From Acinetobacter kanungonis (GTDB lineage Bacteria; Pseudomonadota; Gammaproteobacteria; Pseudomonadales; Moraxellaceae): 64,000 nucleotides of DNA. Every line of letters begins with the position of its first letter. Position 1 is the stretch's first letter. The stretch covers positions 1 through 64,000 of the forward strand of contig NZ_JAACKC010000010.1 of the NCBI RefSeq assembly GCF_009939195.1. The letters run 5' to 3'. The notes under the pieces are model-generated. The model was not told the origin of the DNA. It made no database searches and saw only the letters and a program-made list of their open reading frames with translations. Positions 17,341 to 27,233 of the stretch are shown in pieces. A program made the position numbers and the translations under genes.

Positions 17341-18195
17341 ATGTCTTCGCAGCAACATTATCAACGGATTGCTCAAGCCATTGAGTATATCCAGCAGCAT
17401 TTTCAGTATCAGCCGACTTTGGATGAAGTCGCTGCGCAAATTCATTTAAGTCCTGCTCATTTTCAGCGCCTGTTTAGTGAGTGGGCAGGTACCAGTCCGA
17501 AGAAATTTCTGCAATATATCAGTTTGGAACATGCCAAATCGATTTTAAGATCGAAGCAATCGGCCTCTTTATTAGAGACGACTTTGCAAACAGGGTTGTC
17601 GAGCAGCAGTCGGTTACATGACTTGTTTATTCAGATTGAAGGCATGACGCCCGCAGAGTATAAGCAAGGGGGTGCAGGACTAAAAATTCATTATCAATTT
17701 GCGGAAACCTTATTTGGTCGGGTGTTGGTGGCTTCTACAGAAAAAGGCGTATGTGCTTTGTCTTTTATTGAGCAAGATGAACCTGCTTTACAAGAGTTGC
17801 GCTCCAAATTTCCCAATGCAGAATATCTACAACAAGACGATGCCATGCAGCACCGAGCCTTGGCATTGTTGACTGCACAGCCCCATTCGATTGAGCACGT
17901 GAAATTGCATTTAAAGGGTTCAGCTTTTCAATTAAAGGTCTGGGAAAGTTTGCTTAAAATTCCTGCTGGGCAACTGACGAGTTATGCGGATGTCGCGGCA
18001 CAGATTGATCAACCCAAAGCGGCACGCGCGGTGGGAACAGCTGTCGCCCATAATCCCGTGGCATTTTTGATTCCCTGCCATCGGGTAATTCAGGCATCAG
18101 GCGTACTGGGCAATTATCATTGGGGTACAACCCGAAAGACCGCCATGATTGGCTGGGAAAGTGCGCAAAGCGAAGCAAAGGACCAAGAGGCTTAA
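17341..18195 (+). CDS. AraC-type regulator fused to methylated-DNA-cysteine methyltransferase (Ada-like, lacks Ada-Zn domain)
   Basis: About 284 residues. Residues ~5-100 form an AraC helix-turn-helix pair (LDEVAAQIHLSPAHFQRLF; SILRSKQSASLLETTLQTG). Residues ~115-280 form the MGMT/Ogt domain with the acceptor Cys246 in IPCHRVI and the conserved ARAVGTAV and GNYHWGTTRK. It matches the C-terminal two-thirds of E. coli Ada but lacks the N-terminal zinc/phosphotriester-accepting domain, so it must sense damage differently or act mainly by repairing O6-methylguanine. Met 17335 is an alternative start, but GAAGGA (17326-17331) is better spaced for 17341. alkB follows by one base. Confidence 0.88.
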   Translation: MSSQQHYQRIAQAIEYIQQHFQYQPTLDEVAAQIHLSPAHFQRLFSEWAGTSPKKFLQYISLEHAKSILRSKQSASLLETTLQTGLSSSSRLHDLFIQIEGMTPAEYKQGGAGLKIHYQFAETLFGRVLVASTEKGVCALSFIEQDEPALQELRSKFPNAEYLQQDDAMQHRALALLTAQPHSIEHVKLHLKGSAFQLKVWESLLKIPAGQLTSYADVAAQIDQPKAARAVGTAVAHNPVAFLIPCHRVIQASGVLGNYHWGTTRKTAMIGWESAQSEAKDQEA

Positions 18196-18196
18196 G

Positions 18197-18811
18197 ATGT
18201 CTTTATTTCCAGTTGAATATGATTCAACACAGAATTTACTGCCTTATGACGGTTGTGTGCATTATTACGGTCAAATTATGGAGGTTGCTGAGGCAGATCA
18301 TTATTTGCAACTGCTGTTGGAAAGCATTGCTTGGCAAAATGATTTGGCGGTGATCTTTGGCAAGACCATTGTGACCAAGCGCAAAGTGGCATGGTATGCC
18401 GATCAAGCCTTTTCCTATACCTACTCGAAAACCACCAAACAGGCTTTGCCGTGGACGCCCGAACTGTTGGCTTTAAAAGCTTTAGTCGAAGTCAAAACGG
18501 GGGAAACCTTTAATGCTTGTTTACTGAATCTATATCATTCGGGGGAAGAGGGAATGGCATGGCATAGTGATGCTGAACGTGAATTAAAACAACATGCAGC
18601 CATTGCTTCTTTGAGTTTGGGGGCAGAACGCAAGTTTGCTTTTAAGCATAAGCAAACCCATGAAAAAGTGGAGTTGCAGCTAGCACATGGCAGTTTATTA
18701 GTGATGAAAGATCAGACACAAACCTATTGGCTACATCGTTTGCCACCGAGTAAAAAAGTACAGGGTGTTAGGGTAAATTTGACTTTTAGAAGGATGAATG
18801 AAGTGCAATAA
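18197..18811 (+). CDS. alkB: AlkB family alpha-ketoglutarate-dependent DNA repair dioxygenase
   Basis: A 204-residue Fe(II)/2-oxoglutarate dioxygenase that removes 1-methyladenine and 3-methylcytosine lesions by oxidative demethylation. The iron ligands His123, Asp125 (WHSDAE) and His180 (YWLHRLP) and the 2-oxoglutarate-binding RVNLTFR at the C-terminus are all present. GAGG stands 6 bases before ATG 18197, inside the end of the upstream gene. The pairing with the AraC-MGMT gene gives a compact alkylation-damage operon. Confidence 0.92.
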   Translation: MSLFPVEYDSTQNLLPYDGCVHYYGQIMEVAEADHYLQLLLESIAWQNDLAVIFGKTIVTKRKVAWYADQAFSYTYSKTTKQALPWTPELLALKALVEVKTGETFNACLLNLYHSGEEGMAWHSDAERELKQHAAIASLSLGAERKFAFKHKQTHEKVELQLAHGSLLVMKDQTQTYWLHRLPPSKKVQGVRVNLTFRRMNEVQ

Positions 18812-18841
18812 AAAAGGCTGAATCGATGATTCAGCCTTTTT
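18811..18841. terminator. Bidirectional terminator between alkB and secB
   Basis: A 14-bp stem (AAAAAGGCTGAATC with its complement) around a 3-base loop, beginning in the alkB stop codon. The A-run and T-run serve both convergent genes. Confidence 0.9.
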
Positions 18842-18862
18842 AAATCCATCATAAAAGAGGAT

Positions 18863-19321
18863 TTAAGCTTGACCTTCAGCCATTGCAGCTTGAGCACGTT
18901 GCATATTCGCTTCGAACTCAGCATCAAAGTTGATTGGCGTTAACAATAACTGTGGGAAGCTGCCTTTAGTGACCATATCGTTCACCGCTTCACGTAAGAA
19001 TGGGAACAAAATGTTCGGGCAGTATGCGCCTAAGATGTAAGGAAGACGTTCTTCTTCAACACCATCAACCAAGAAGATACCGGCTTGCGTTACATCAACG
19101 ATAAATGCCGTATCGCCAGCATTGTTTGCTTGAACAACAACTTTTAAAGACACTTCGAAATGTGTTGGATCAACTTTTTCCGCAGAAGAAGAAAGGTTGA
19201 TGTTGAGTTCTGGCTGCCATTCTTTAGTGAACACTTGCGCGCCAGGAACTTCAAAAGAAATGTCTTTGGTATAAATACGTTCGAGTGCCAATTGTGGTTG
19301 AACTTGTTGTTCTTCGCTCAT
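18863..19321 (-). CDS. secB: Protein-export chaperone SecB
   Basis: A 152-residue SecB that keeps secretory precursors unfolded and hands them to SecA. Conserved stretches include [21 protein letters not shown] (residues 13-28, here ending GAQ), [16 protein letters not shown] (~97-112) and [13 protein letters not shown] (~127-139). It is third in yibN-grxC-secB, the same order as in E. coli. Confidence 0.96.
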   Translation of the reverse strand: MSEEQQVQPQLALERIYTKDISFEVPGAQVFTKEWQPELNINLSSSAEKVDPTHFEVSLKVVVQANNAGDTAFIVDVTQAGIFLVDGVEEERLPYILGAYCPNILFPFLREAVNDMVTKGSFPQLLLTPINFDAEFEANMQRAQAAMAEGQA

Positions 19322-19360
19322 TCTTAAATCCTTAATATAAATTTGAACTATGCTTTATGG

Positions 19361-19615
19361 TTAAGCCAATAATCCGTCGAGTTTACCCTCACGCTCTAAA
19401 GCATAAAGCTGGTCAAACCCACCAATAAATTGTTCACCAATAAAAATTTGTGGAACAGTACGGTGGTTGGTACGTTGCATGAGTTCTACACGAACTTCGG
19501 GCGCTTCGTTGGATAAATTAATTTCTTTGTATTCAACGCCTTTACGCTCAAGAAGCTGTTTTGCGCGAACGCAGTAAGGACATACAGTTGTAGAATAGAT
19601 CGTTACTTCAGTCAT
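19361..19615 (-). CDS. grxC: Glutaredoxin 3 (GrxC)
   Basis: An 84-residue class I glutaredoxin with a C-P-Y-C dithiol site (Cys12/Cys15), the cis-Pro loop RTVPQIFI and the GGFDQLYALE glutathione-binding helix. It reduces disulfides and mixed disulfides using glutathione. ATG 19615 is preceded by AAGGAG at 7 bases; an upstream start would lack one. The operon is with yibN and secB. Confidence 0.95.
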   Translation of the reverse strand: MTEVTIYSTTVCPYCVRAKQLLERKGVEYKEINLSNEAPEVRVELMQRTNHRTVPQIFIGEQFIGGFDQLYALEREGKLDGLLA

Positions 19616-19633
19616 TAGAGTCTCCTTAAGCAA

Positions 19634-20041
19634 TTATTTGGCTTTTACCAAAGGTAAGCCTTGCGCTTTCCAGTTGCTGATCCCGCCGTCTAAACGGTAG
19701 CTATCTGCATGACTGACTTGTTGCAAAGCTGAACCTGCGACTTGACCAAGGTTGCAAATAAACACCAATGGACGATCCGCAGCTTTTAACTCTTCGACAT
19801 GGCTTGCAATTTGGCTGTAGGGAATGTTACGGCTGCCACTGATATGACCTTCACGGAAGTCTTTTGCATCACGTAAATCAATCAACATGGCATTTTTTGC
19901 TTTCACTAAAATACCCAAAGATTGTGGAGAGATTTTGCGACCATTGCGCTGTCCTTCAAGAACGAAGAACAACACCACTAATGCCCCAAGTGTTCCAAAT
20001 AAAAAGGGGTGATTCCCCATAAATTCCAACCAACGTTCCAC
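19634..20041 (-). CDS. yibN: Membrane-anchored rhodanese-like protein (YibN)
   Basis: 135 residues with one N-terminal transmembrane helix (~12-29) and a rhodanese domain. DLRDAKDFREGHISGSRNIP lies near residue 55, and the active-site Cys is in FICNLGQVAG near residue 97. E. coli YibN occupies the same place upstream of grxC and secB. Recent work links YibN-type proteins to the translocon and membrane insertion, but nothing here proves that role. Confidence 0.9.
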   Translation of the reverse strand: MERWLEFMGNHPFLFGTLGALVVLFFVLEGQRNGRKISPQSLGILVKAKNAMLIDLRDAKDFREGHISGSRNIPYSQIASHVEELKAADRPLVFICNLGQVAGSALQQVSHADSYRLDGGISNWKAQGLPLVKAK

Positions 20042-20134
20042 AAATCACCTAATTACAATTCAAAATTGCCTAGAGTATAGCTCATAAATATGGTGATCAA
20101 AATCACCGCTTCAAGGGGAGGACAGACAGAAAGT

Positions 20135-21199
20135 CTAATTTTTTTGCTGTGCTTCAGCAATTTCATCCATTAAACGTAAAAAACTGTCTAAACGACGAGG
20201 CAAAATTTCACCATCACGGGCAGCCAAACGCAGTGCGCACTGTTTTTCATGCTTATGGGTACAGTTACGGAACTGGCAGTAGCCCAAGTGATTTTGAATT
20301 TCTGGAAAACCCTGTTGCACTTTTTCAGTGGTCAGATGCCACAAACCAAATTCACGAATCCCTGGTGAGTCAATCAGTGATGCACCCTGACCAAAGGGAA
20401 TCAGACGGGTGGACGTCGTGGTATGTTGTCCCAATGCCGAGTTTTCAGAAATGATGTTGGTCTTCTGTGCTGCATCAGGAACAATGGTATTGATCAGCGA
20501 GCTTTTACCCACCCCAGACTGACCCACAAAAGCCACGGTTTCACCTTCGAGACGTTGGGCGATTGCACTCACATCGCCATCACCCAGAGACTGGCACTGC
20601 ATCACTTCATAACCCAAATCTTGATATTCTTTCAGCATATCCAGAATCGGGTCATTTTCTTTGAGTAAATCGGTCTTGTTTAGTACCAATAACGCAGGAA
20701 TGTCAGCCTCGGCACACGCCACCAAATAGCGGTCAATCAAGGTCGGAGCAGGTTCGGGTAAGGGTGCAAATACAATTACAATCAGGCTGATATTGGCTGC
20801 CACAGGTTTGACTTTGTGGTAACGGTCAGGACGGGTCAGCAAGGAGCGACGCGGATGAATGGCGGTAATAATGCCGAGACCTGTATTCGGATCGGCTTGC
20901 CATTTCACTCGATCGCCCGTGACCAGTAATTCTAGATTGGTACGGGTATGGCAGCGCCAAATACTGCCCAATTCAATCGGTTTCCAAAATGGTTCAGGCT
21001 CACCATCTTGCACATTCGGTTTTTCAGGATGCGTGTCTGGCACCGACAAGGCTTGCACCTCAAGTTGACGTCCGTAGTGTTGAACCACCAACCCTTCTAG
21101 ATCATTTGAGGTGTCAATTTCTTCTTGACGTGTTTTCTGCTGTTTCTGAATACGACGCTGCTGTTGTTCAGTTAAGCGACGTTTACGAATTAAAGCCAT
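20135..21199 (-). CDS. rsgA: Small ribosomal subunit biogenesis GTPase RsgA
   Basis: A 354-residue circularly permuted GTPase that helps late 30S maturation. An N-terminal basic tail and OB-fold are followed by G4 (LVLNKTDLL, ~176) before G1 (GQSGVGKSSL, ~227), the hallmark permutation. DSPGIREFG (G3) lies near 278. The C-terminal zinc module has Cys in GYCQFRNCTHKHEKQCALR. AGGA precedes ATG 21199 by 6 bases. It is divergent from orn. Confidence 0.96.
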   Translation of the reverse strand: MALIRKRRLTEQQQRRIQKQQKTRQEEIDTSNDLEGLVVQHYGRQLEVQALSVPDTHPEKPNVQDGEPEPFWKPIELGSIWRCHTRTNLELLVTGDRVKWQADPNTGLGIITAIHPRRSLLTRPDRYHKVKPVAANISLIVIVFAPLPEPAPTLIDRYLVACAEADIPALLVLNKTDLLKENDPILDMLKEYQDLGYEVMQCQSLGDGDVSAIAQRLEGETVAFVGQSGVGKSSLINTIVPDAAQKTNIISENSALGQHTTTSTRLIPFGQGASLIDSPGIREFGLWHLTTEKVQQGFPEIQNHLGYCQFRNCTHKHEKQCALRLAARDGEILPRRLDSFLRLMDEIAEAQQKN

Positions 21200-21266
21200 T
21201 CATATCCTAAAAAACCATGAATTGAAGATGGCAAAAATAGCATGAAGCGGGGGATGAGTTACAGCA

Positions 21267-21293
21267 TTGAGGACATTAATTTGCTACTATAAA
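21267..21293 (+). promoter_or_regulatory. Candidate promoter for orn
   Basis: TTGAGG (21267-21272) and TATAAA (21288-21293) are separated by 15 bp, 30 bp upstream of the orn ATG. The spacing is slightly short, and the assignment is by eye. Confidence 0.4.
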
Positions 21294-21323
21294 TGTTTTT
21301 ATAGCCAATAAGATTGCACATTT

Positions 21324-21881
21324 ATGAGCAGCACGCCTGATACTCGCCTCATCTGGATTGACCTTGAAATGACAGGTCTAGATACCGACAACGACCAAAT
21401 TATTGAAGTTGCAACGATTGTGACAGATGACCATTTAAATATTTTGGCGGAAGGTCCTGTGCTGGCTGTGCATCAGTCTGATTTAATCCTGAATGCGATG
21501 GATGAATGGAACACGCGTCAACATGGTCAGTCGGGTCTGATTGAACGTGTGCGCCGCAGTAAATTGACAGCCAAAGATACGGAACAGCAAACCATTGAAT
21601 TCCTGAAAAAGTGGGTCAATCCAAAGAGTTCCCCGATGTGTGGCAACTCGATTTGTCAGGACCGCCGTTTCTTGCATCGTTTAATGCCTGAACTCGAGCA
21701 ATATTTCCATTACCGTAACTTGGATGTATCTTCAGTAAAAGAGTTGGCAAAACGCTGGCGCCCAGAAATCATGAGTGGTCTGAAGAAAAATGCCTCACAT
21801 TTGGCGATGGATGACATTCGTGATTCGATTGCGGAACTGAAATACTACCGTGAATACTTCTTTATTATGAATAAAGACTAA
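21324..21881 (+). CDS. orn: Oligoribonuclease Orn
   Basis: A 185-residue DEDDh 3'-5' exonuclease that clears dinucleotides, including pGpG from cyclic di-GMP breakdown. The ExoI motif is DLEMTGLD (residues 12-19), ExoII is near [12 protein letters not shown] (~112), and ExoIII with [11 protein letters not shown] is near 158. The length is that of the family. It is divergent from rsgA and followed by a terminator. Confidence 0.96.
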   Translation: MSSTPDTRLIWIDLEMTGLDTDNDQIIEVATIVTDDHLNILAEGPVLAVHQSDLILNAMDEWNTRQHGQSGLIERVRRSKLTAKDTEQQTIEFLKKWVNPKSSPMCGNSICQDRRFLHRLMPELEQYFHYRNLDVSSVKELAKRWRPEIMSGLKKNASHLAMDDIRDSIAELKYYREYFFIMNKD

Positions 21882-21896
21882 AATCAAATGGGCGAG

Positions 21897-21930
21897 AAAT
21901 GGGGGTGTAAAGCCCCATTTTTATTTTTTG
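21897..21930 (+). terminator. Intrinsic terminator after orn
   Basis: The stem AAATGGGG/CCCCATTT (21897-21904/21913-21920) is followed by a T-rich tract. Confidence 0.8.
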
Positions 21931-22057
21931 TTTGTCATATTTATCGGTTATATTTTCGACATTCCAATGCGAGGGTGTACAGCTTTGAGTTGTTGGTTTA
22001 AAGCAAAGTACAATTTTATATTTTTATTCATTTTAAATTATAACAAAGGGTTTAAGC

Positions 22058-22792
22058 ATGCAAAGTAATAATCCCATACTCAATCGTGTAGAGGTCTATG
22101 CAGACTATAGCCAGCCAATGACCATTCAAGGTGCGATTCAAAAGTCGGTGTTACTGACAGTCATCGCTGCAGTGGTCGGGTTAGGCATTTTCTTCTATAG
22201 TTTTATCAGCCTAAATATTTCAATTGCCTATAGTGCTGCAATTGTTGGGGCGATTGGTGGCTTTATTTTGGCACTGATTACCACCTTTAAGCCGAATACC
22301 GCGAAAACGCTTGCCATTCCTTATGCACTGTTTGAAGGAGCATTTCTGGGTGGGGTGTCGGTTATTTTCCAATTGAAATTTCCAGGTGTACCGTTACAGG
22401 CATTATTGGCAACTTTTGTCACGACCTTGGTCATGTTTACCTTATATCGCTTGCAAATTGTGCGTGCCACTGAAAAATTTAAATCAGTGGTACTCTCGGC
22501 CACTATTGCGATTGCAATTGTATTTGTGGTGCAATTGGTGATGCGTTTGGCTTTTGGTTCCAGCGTCCCATATATTTTTGAAAGCAACTGGTTAGGGATT
22601 GGTTTTGCGGCTTTTGTTGCAGTGATTGCTTCGTTAAACCTGATTCTTGATTTTGACCTGATTGAAAGCAGTGCTGCGCAACATGCACCGAAGTCCATGG
22701 AATGGCTCTCTGCCATTGCCTTATTGGCAACTTTGGTGTGGATGTATTACTCATTCATGCGTTTATTAAGCCTGATTCAAGGCGATGATTGA
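22058..22792 (+). CDS. Bax inhibitor-1/YccA-like membrane protein
   Basis: A 244-residue protein with about seven transmembrane helices, closest by eye to the bacterial BaxI_1 branch of the TMBIM superfamily. Hydrophobic segments run from ~28 to ~240, and the conserved acidic C-terminal region (LNLILDFDLIESSA, ~191-204) carries the Asp pair that forms the pH/Ca sensor in homologues such as YetJ. Possible roles are Ca2+ leak or membrane-protein quality control. It is monocistronic. Confidence 0.8.
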   Translation: MQSNNPILNRVEVYADYSQPMTIQGAIQKSVLLTVIAAVVGLGIFFYSFISLNISIAYSAAIVGAIGGFILALITTFKPNTAKTLAIPYALFEGAFLGGVSVIFQLKFPGVPLQALLATFVTTLVMFTLYRLQIVRATEKFKSVVLSATIAIAIVFVVQLVMRLAFGSSVPYIFESNWLGIGFAAFVAVIASLNLILDFDLIESSAAQHAPKSMEWLSAIALLATLVWMYYSFMRLLSLIQGDD

Positions 22793-22828
22793 TGATGCTT
22801 TGATGCGATTCATCCAGCCAAATCCAAC

Positions 22829-22858
22829 TTCACCCTGCTTTTGCAGGGTGAATTGTTA
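22829..22858 (+). terminator. Hairpin after the Bax1-like gene (weak terminator)
   Basis: The 10-bp stem TTCACCCTGC/GCAGGGTGAA has a TTTT loop. The following tract is only moderately T-rich. Confidence 0.6.
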
Positions 22859-22955
22859 TGAATCTGTGATTTGCTGAAAAAAAGGCGCATTTTGCAATTT
22901 TGTTCTGATGCCAGACTTGGCATTATTCATCTAAATTATTTTAAGTGAGAGTCAC

Positions 22956-23759
22956 ATGTCACAAGGACTACTAGCGGGAAAACGCTTTCTGATTGCGGGT
23001 ATTGCAAGTAAGTTGTCGATTGCATTTGGTATTGCTCAAGCATTGCATCGTGAAGGTGCAGAATTGGCCTTTACCTATCCGAATGAGAAGCTCAAAAAAC
23101 GTGTTGATGAATTTGCTGCGCAATTTGACTCAACATTGGTGTTTCCTTGTGATGTTGCTGTGGATGCAGAAATTGACCAAGCTTTCGTAGAATTGGCGAA
23201 ACACTGGGATGGTCTAGATGGGGTGGTTCACTCGATCGGTTTTGCACCTGCACATACTTTAGATGGCGACTTTACCGATGTAACGGATCGCGAAGGCTTC
23301 CGTATTGCGCATGACATCAGTGCTTACAGCTTTGTTGCGATGGCACGTGCTGCAAAACCATTGTTGTTGGCGCGTCAAGGCTGTTTATTGACGTTGACTT
23401 ACCAAGGTTCTGAGCGTGTTATGCCGAACTACAACGTGATGGGTATGGCGAAAGCATCTTTAGAAGCGGGTGTACGTTACTTGGCATCTAGCTTGGGTGC
23501 AGACGGTATTCGTGTGAATGCAATTTCAGCGGGTCCAATCCGTACTTTAGCGGCTTCAGGCATTAAATCATTCCGTAAAATGTTAGATGCGAATGAAAAA
23601 ATTGCACCGTTAAAACGTAATGTAACCATTGAAGATGTGGGTAATGCTGCGTTGTTCCTTTGCTCACCATGGGCAAATGGTATTACCGGTGAAATCATGT
23701 ACGTTGATGCAGGCTTCAATACCGTAGGTATGAGCCCTGACTTGATGGGCGATGACTAA
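22956..23759 (+). CDS. fabI: Enoyl-[acyl-carrier-protein] reductase FabI
   Basis: A 267-residue short-chain dehydrogenase that performs the final NADH-dependent reduction of each fatty-acid elongation cycle. It has the FabI-type nucleotide motif [13 protein letters not shown] (~15-27), VHSIGFAP near 91 and the catalytic Tyr/Lys pattern [12 protein letters not shown] (~159-170). It has the flexible substrate loop [15 protein letters not shown] (~193-207). This is the usual triclosan and diazaborine target. It is monocistronic with a strong terminator. Confidence 0.96.
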   Translation: MSQGLLAGKRFLIAGIASKLSIAFGIAQALHREGAELAFTYPNEKLKKRVDEFAAQFDSTLVFPCDVAVDAEIDQAFVELAKHWDGLDGVVHSIGFAPAHTLDGDFTDVTDREGFRIAHDISAYSFVAMARAAKPLLLARQGCLLTLTYQGSERVMPNYNVMGMAKASLEAGVRYLASSLGADGIRVNAISAGPIRTLAASGIKSFRKMLDANEKIAPLKRNVTIEDVGNAALFLCSPWANGITGEIMYVDAGFNTVGMSPDLMGDD

Positions 23760-23776
23760 TCACTGTTGTGATAAAC

Positions 23777-23805
23777 AAAAACGGCACTTCAAGTGCCGTT
23801 TTTTT
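23777..23805. terminator. Bidirectional terminator between fabI and the outer-membrane factor gene
   Basis: The stem AAAACGGCACTT/AAGTGCCGTTTT is followed by T residues and preceded by A residues, between convergent genes. Confidence 0.9.
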
Positions 23806-23823
23806 ATGACTTGAATTTCAGAT

Positions 23824-25230
23824 TTATTCAGGCAATTGCTGAATAGGGCTGCCGCCCAAAGCTTGCATCAGCGTGACATAGGCGTTGTATTGACTTTGCT
23901 TGGTGTTGACCAAGGTCAAACGGGCGCTACGGGTGGTTTCCTGTTGATCCAGCAAGTTCTTTAAGGCCACGGCACCATAACGATACTGAACATTGGTCAG
24001 GCGTTCGGCTTTTTCTGCAAGTTCTAAATTACGCTGTTGTAATTTGACCTGCTGATCCAGTTCACTGCGTGAAGACAAGGCATTTTCCACGTCGGCAAAG
24101 GCCTGATACAGACTTTGACGATATTGCACAATGGCTTTTTCATAGTCTAACTGGCTAATTGCAATATCCTTTTTCATATCGTTATATTGCAAAAAGGGCA
24201 GGCTTAAACTGGCACCCAAGGTCAGGGCAGGGTTACGTAGCAGTTGCGTTAACGAGGTGCTGCTGCTGCCTAAATTGCCCGTCAAACTGATCGAAGGATA
24301 ATAGCTTGCTGTGGTTGCATCTTTGCTGGCCAAACTTTCACGCAGGCGTAATTCCGCTGCTTGCAAATCTGGACGACGTGACAAAATGTCCGCAGGTAAA
24401 CCTGCGGCAATGCTCGGTAAAGCCAGTTGTGGCAAGCGCTGTGGCTCTTGAACATCCAGTTGTTGCACAGGCATATGTAGCAGGACGGCAATCGCGGTAC
24501 GGGTTTCGACCAAACTTTGTTGAATCTGACTCAGACTGGCTTTCTGACTCTGTACCGACTGCTCCGCTTGGGTCAATTCCAAACCTGAAACCGAGCCTGC
24601 CTGATATTGTGCTTTGATCAGATCATACAGTTTTTGTGAAGTGGCAAGGCTTTGCTGTGCAGTGCTACGGCTTTCATTGTAATACGCCAATTGCCAGTAC
24701 AGCTTCGCCGTGGTGCCAATCAAGCTTTGTGCAGTGGCTTGCAGATCTTGTTCAGTTGCCAGTGCTTCCCATTTCTTGGCTTCGGTTTGACGTGCCAATT
24801 TACCAAATAAATCGACTTCATAACTGAGTCCAGCACCCAAAGACAAGCCGCTAGAATTGTCCTCGCCTGAGTTCAGGTCAAATTCATGTCCAGCAGAAAC
24901 CGTAGAGCTCACACGTGGTTTCTGCTGATTTGCGGTTAATTCGGCCTGTAAACGTGCTTGTTTCAGGGTCATGCCAGCCACAGCCAAATCACTATTCTTT
25001 GCCAATACAGCATCAATCAGTTGATTCAGTTGAGCATCTCCGAACAATGTCCACCATTGATCTGCATAGATGGCGTGTTGGCGTTGTTGTGCCGTTGCAC
25101 GATCATATTGAAACTGGGCAGGCGTTTGTACCGTAGGTGCTTGATAAGGGGTTTTAACCACCGCGGCACAACCCACCAAAGTACTACCAAGTAGCATTGC
25201 CGTACACAGACGTGTCAATGAAAAATGCAT
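23824..25230 (-). CDS. Outer-membrane factor lipoprotein (NodT/OprM-type) of a MacAB pump
   Basis: A 468-residue TolC-like channel protein. The signal peptide ends in the lipobox L-V-G-C (Cys ~21). Two OEP repeats follow, with long Gln/Ala-rich helices and the typical signature GLPADILSRRPDLQAAELRLR near residue 278 (given here as GLPADILSRRP). It probably forms the trimeric outer-membrane duct for the MacA-MacB pair encoded directly upstream, 9 bp away on the same strand. The partner assignment is inferred from the operon. Confidence 0.92.
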   Translation of the reverse strand: MHFSLTRLCTAMLLGSTLVGCAAVVKTPYQAPTVQTPAQFQYDRATAQQRQHAIYADQWWTLFGDAQLNQLIDAVLAKNSDLAVAGMTLKQARLQAELTANQQKPRVSSTVSAGHEFDLNSGEDNSSGLSLGAGLSYEVDLFGKLARQTEAKKWEALATEQDLQATAQSLIGTTAKLYWQLAYYNESRSTAQQSLATSQKLYDLIKAQYQAGSVSGLELTQAEQSVQSQKASLSQIQQSLVETRTAIAVLLHMPVQQLDVQEPQRLPQLALPSIAAGLPADILSRRPDLQAAELRLRESLASKDATTASYYPSISLTGNLGSSSTSLTQLLRNPALTLGASLSLPFLQYNDMKKDIAISQLDYEKAIVQYRQSLYQAFADVENALSSRSELDQQVKLQQRNLELAEKAERLTNVQYRYGAVALKNLLDQQETTRSARLTLVNTKQSQYNAYVTLMQALGGSPIQQLPE

Positions 25231-25239
25231 AATTTGTCC

Positions 25240-27231
25240 TTATTCTCTGGCAAGTGCTGCAACAGGGTCGAGTTTGGCTGCATTCTTTGCTGGTAAAAAT
25301 CCAAACACGACACCAATTAAGGTTGAGCAGACAAATGCGGCAATAATTGAAGTGGTGGAGTAAGCGATACCAAAATTGCCACCCGCAAATTTCTGAATGA
25401 TTTGACCTAAACCGAGTGAGAGCAGAACACCTAAAACCCCACCAATCAGGCAGACTAAAATGGCTTCAATCAGGAATTGTTGCAGAATGTCGCTTTGACG
25501 CGCACCAACCGCCATGCGTACCCCAATCTCTTGGGTACGCTCAGTGACTGAAACCAGCATAATATTCATCACCCCAATACCGCCAACCACCAATGAAATT
25601 ACCGCAATAGCAGAAACCAAAAGGGTCATGGTACTGGTGGTTTTTTCGATGGTTTGGCGAATACTGTCACTGTTCATGGTGAACACATCTTGCTGACCGT
25701 GACGTAGGGTCAGCAAATTGACAATCGCATTCTCAGCTGCACTGGTCGAGTATTGGTCATTAATCTGCACAATGATATTCCGCACATTGCTTTGCCCCAA
25801 CATGCGGCTCATGACCGTGGTATAAGGCATATACACATTCAACGTATCATCCGAACCCATGGCACTGTTCTGTGGTTCCACAATCCCGATGATGCGTCCA
25901 GGCACACTGCCGAGCAAGATCACTTGTCCAATCGGATTAGAACCATCACTAAAGAATTGCTTTTGGGTGTTGGTATCAATCACCACATCTTGAGTGCGGT
26001 CACGAACACTGCGTTGATCAAAAGTTTGCCCATTTTTAAAGGTCAGACCTTTGACCGTAAAATAATCATTCCCGACACCGTTAATCGTGGCACTGGCTTC
26101 ATTTTCTTGGTAACGAATGGTTTTCGATGAACTCACCATTGGGCTGACGGCACTGACATAGGGTTGTGTGGCAAGCGCCTCGGCATCACTCGGGACCAAG
26201 GTTTTAAAATTGGCCGTTTTGGAGTTGTCACCAAAGCCACGTCCTTGGAACACGGTAATGGTATTGGTGCCCAAGCTGCTAATATTACTGAGAATCTGCT
26301 TTTGTGAGCCATTGCCTAATGCAACCACCGTTACCACTGACGCGATACCAATGATAATCCCGAGCATGGTCAAAAAGGTTCGCATACGATGGGCATTCAT
26401 CGACAGCAGTGCCATACGGAAGGCCTCTCCGAGGCGATCCAGTAGAGAACGCCATGCGGACACACTCTTATTTTTTTCTTGCTGTGCTGAAATCGCCGTT
26501 TCAGCATCAGGGTCATTGTGCAGTTCAGTGTCATGTTCTGGCTGATTGACTCGATCGGCAATAATCTGACCATCACTGATTTCGATAATGCGGCTGGCAT
26601 TCTTCGCCACTTGCATATCATGCGTCACCAAAATGATGGTATGTCCTGCGGCATTGAGTTCCCGCAGAATCCGCATCACTTCAACCCCGCTATGCGAGTC
26701 CAGTGCCCCTGTGGGTTCATCGGCAAGAATCACATCACCACCATTCATCAGCGCACGTGCAATTGATACCCGCTGTTGCTGCCCCCCCGAGAGCTGGCTC
26801 GGACGGTTCTGGGTTTTATTGCCCAGACCTAATTCAGTCAATAGGGCAGTGGCGCGTTGCTTGCGTGCATAAGGCGTGGTGCCTGCATAAATGGCAGGGA
26901 CTTCCACATTGCCTTCAGCGGTTAAATCCCCCAGCAAATGATAGCGCTGGAAAATAAAGCCAAAATATTCGCGGCGTAATTCCGCCAGTTGATCAGGTTC
27001 TAACTGTCCTGTTTCTCTGCCTTTGACCAGATAGCTGCCTGAAGTCGGACGATCCAGACATCCCAAAATATTCATTAAGGTGGATTTACCCGAACCTGAT
27101 TGCCCGACAATGGCCACCAGTTCACCTTCATAAATGGTCAGATCAATGCCTTTGAGAATTTGAACAGTGCTTTCGCCAGCAGGGAACTCTCGCACCAAAT
27201 TGCTGACTTCAAGCAAGGCTTTTTTTGTCAT
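25240..27231 (-). CDS. macB: MacB-type ABC transporter ATP-binding/permease protein
   Basis: A 663-residue fusion. The N-terminal nucleotide-binding domain has Walker [10 protein letters not shown] (~43), signature [15 protein letters not shown] (~146) and Walker [13 protein letters not shown] (~168). Four transmembrane helices follow (one near 290, three near the C-terminus ~540-655), with a large periplasmic MacB_PCD domain between. It works as a mechanotransducing dimer driving export from the periplasm through the outer-membrane factor. Substrates of MacB systems include macrolides, lipopeptides and protoporphyrin; the substrate here is unknown. Confidence 0.95.
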   Translation of the reverse strand: MTKKALLEVSNLVREFPAGESTVQILKGIDLTIYEGELVAIVGQSGSGKSTLMNILGCLDRPTSGSYLVKGRETGQLEPDQLAELRREYFGFIFQRYHLLGDLTAEGNVEVPAIYAGTTPYARKQRATALLTELGLGNKTQNRPSQLSGGQQQRVSIARALMNGGDVILADEPTGALDSHSGVEVMRILRELNAAGHTIILVTHDMQVAKNASRIIEISDGQIIADRVNQPEHDTELHNDPDAETAISAQQEKNKSVSAWRSLLDRLGEAFRMALLSMNAHRMRTFLTMLGIIIGIASVVTVVALGNGSQKQILSNISSLGTNTITVFQGRGFGDNSKTANFKTLVPSDAEALATQPYVSAVSPMVSSSKTIRYQENEASATINGVGNDYFTVKGLTFKNGQTFDQRSVRDRTQDVVIDTNTQKQFFSDGSNPIGQVILLGSVPGRIIGIVEPQNSAMGSDDTLNVYMPYTTVMSRMLGQSNVRNIIVQINDQYSTSAAENAIVNLLTLRHGQQDVFTMNSDSIRQTIEKTTSTMTLLVSAIAVISLVVGGIGVMNIMLVSVTERTQEIGVRMAVGARQSDILQQFLIEAILVCLIGGVLGVLLSLGLGQIIQKFAGGNFGIAYSTTSIIAAFVCSTLIGVVFGFLPAKNAAKLDPVAALARE

Positions 27232-27233
27232 GC

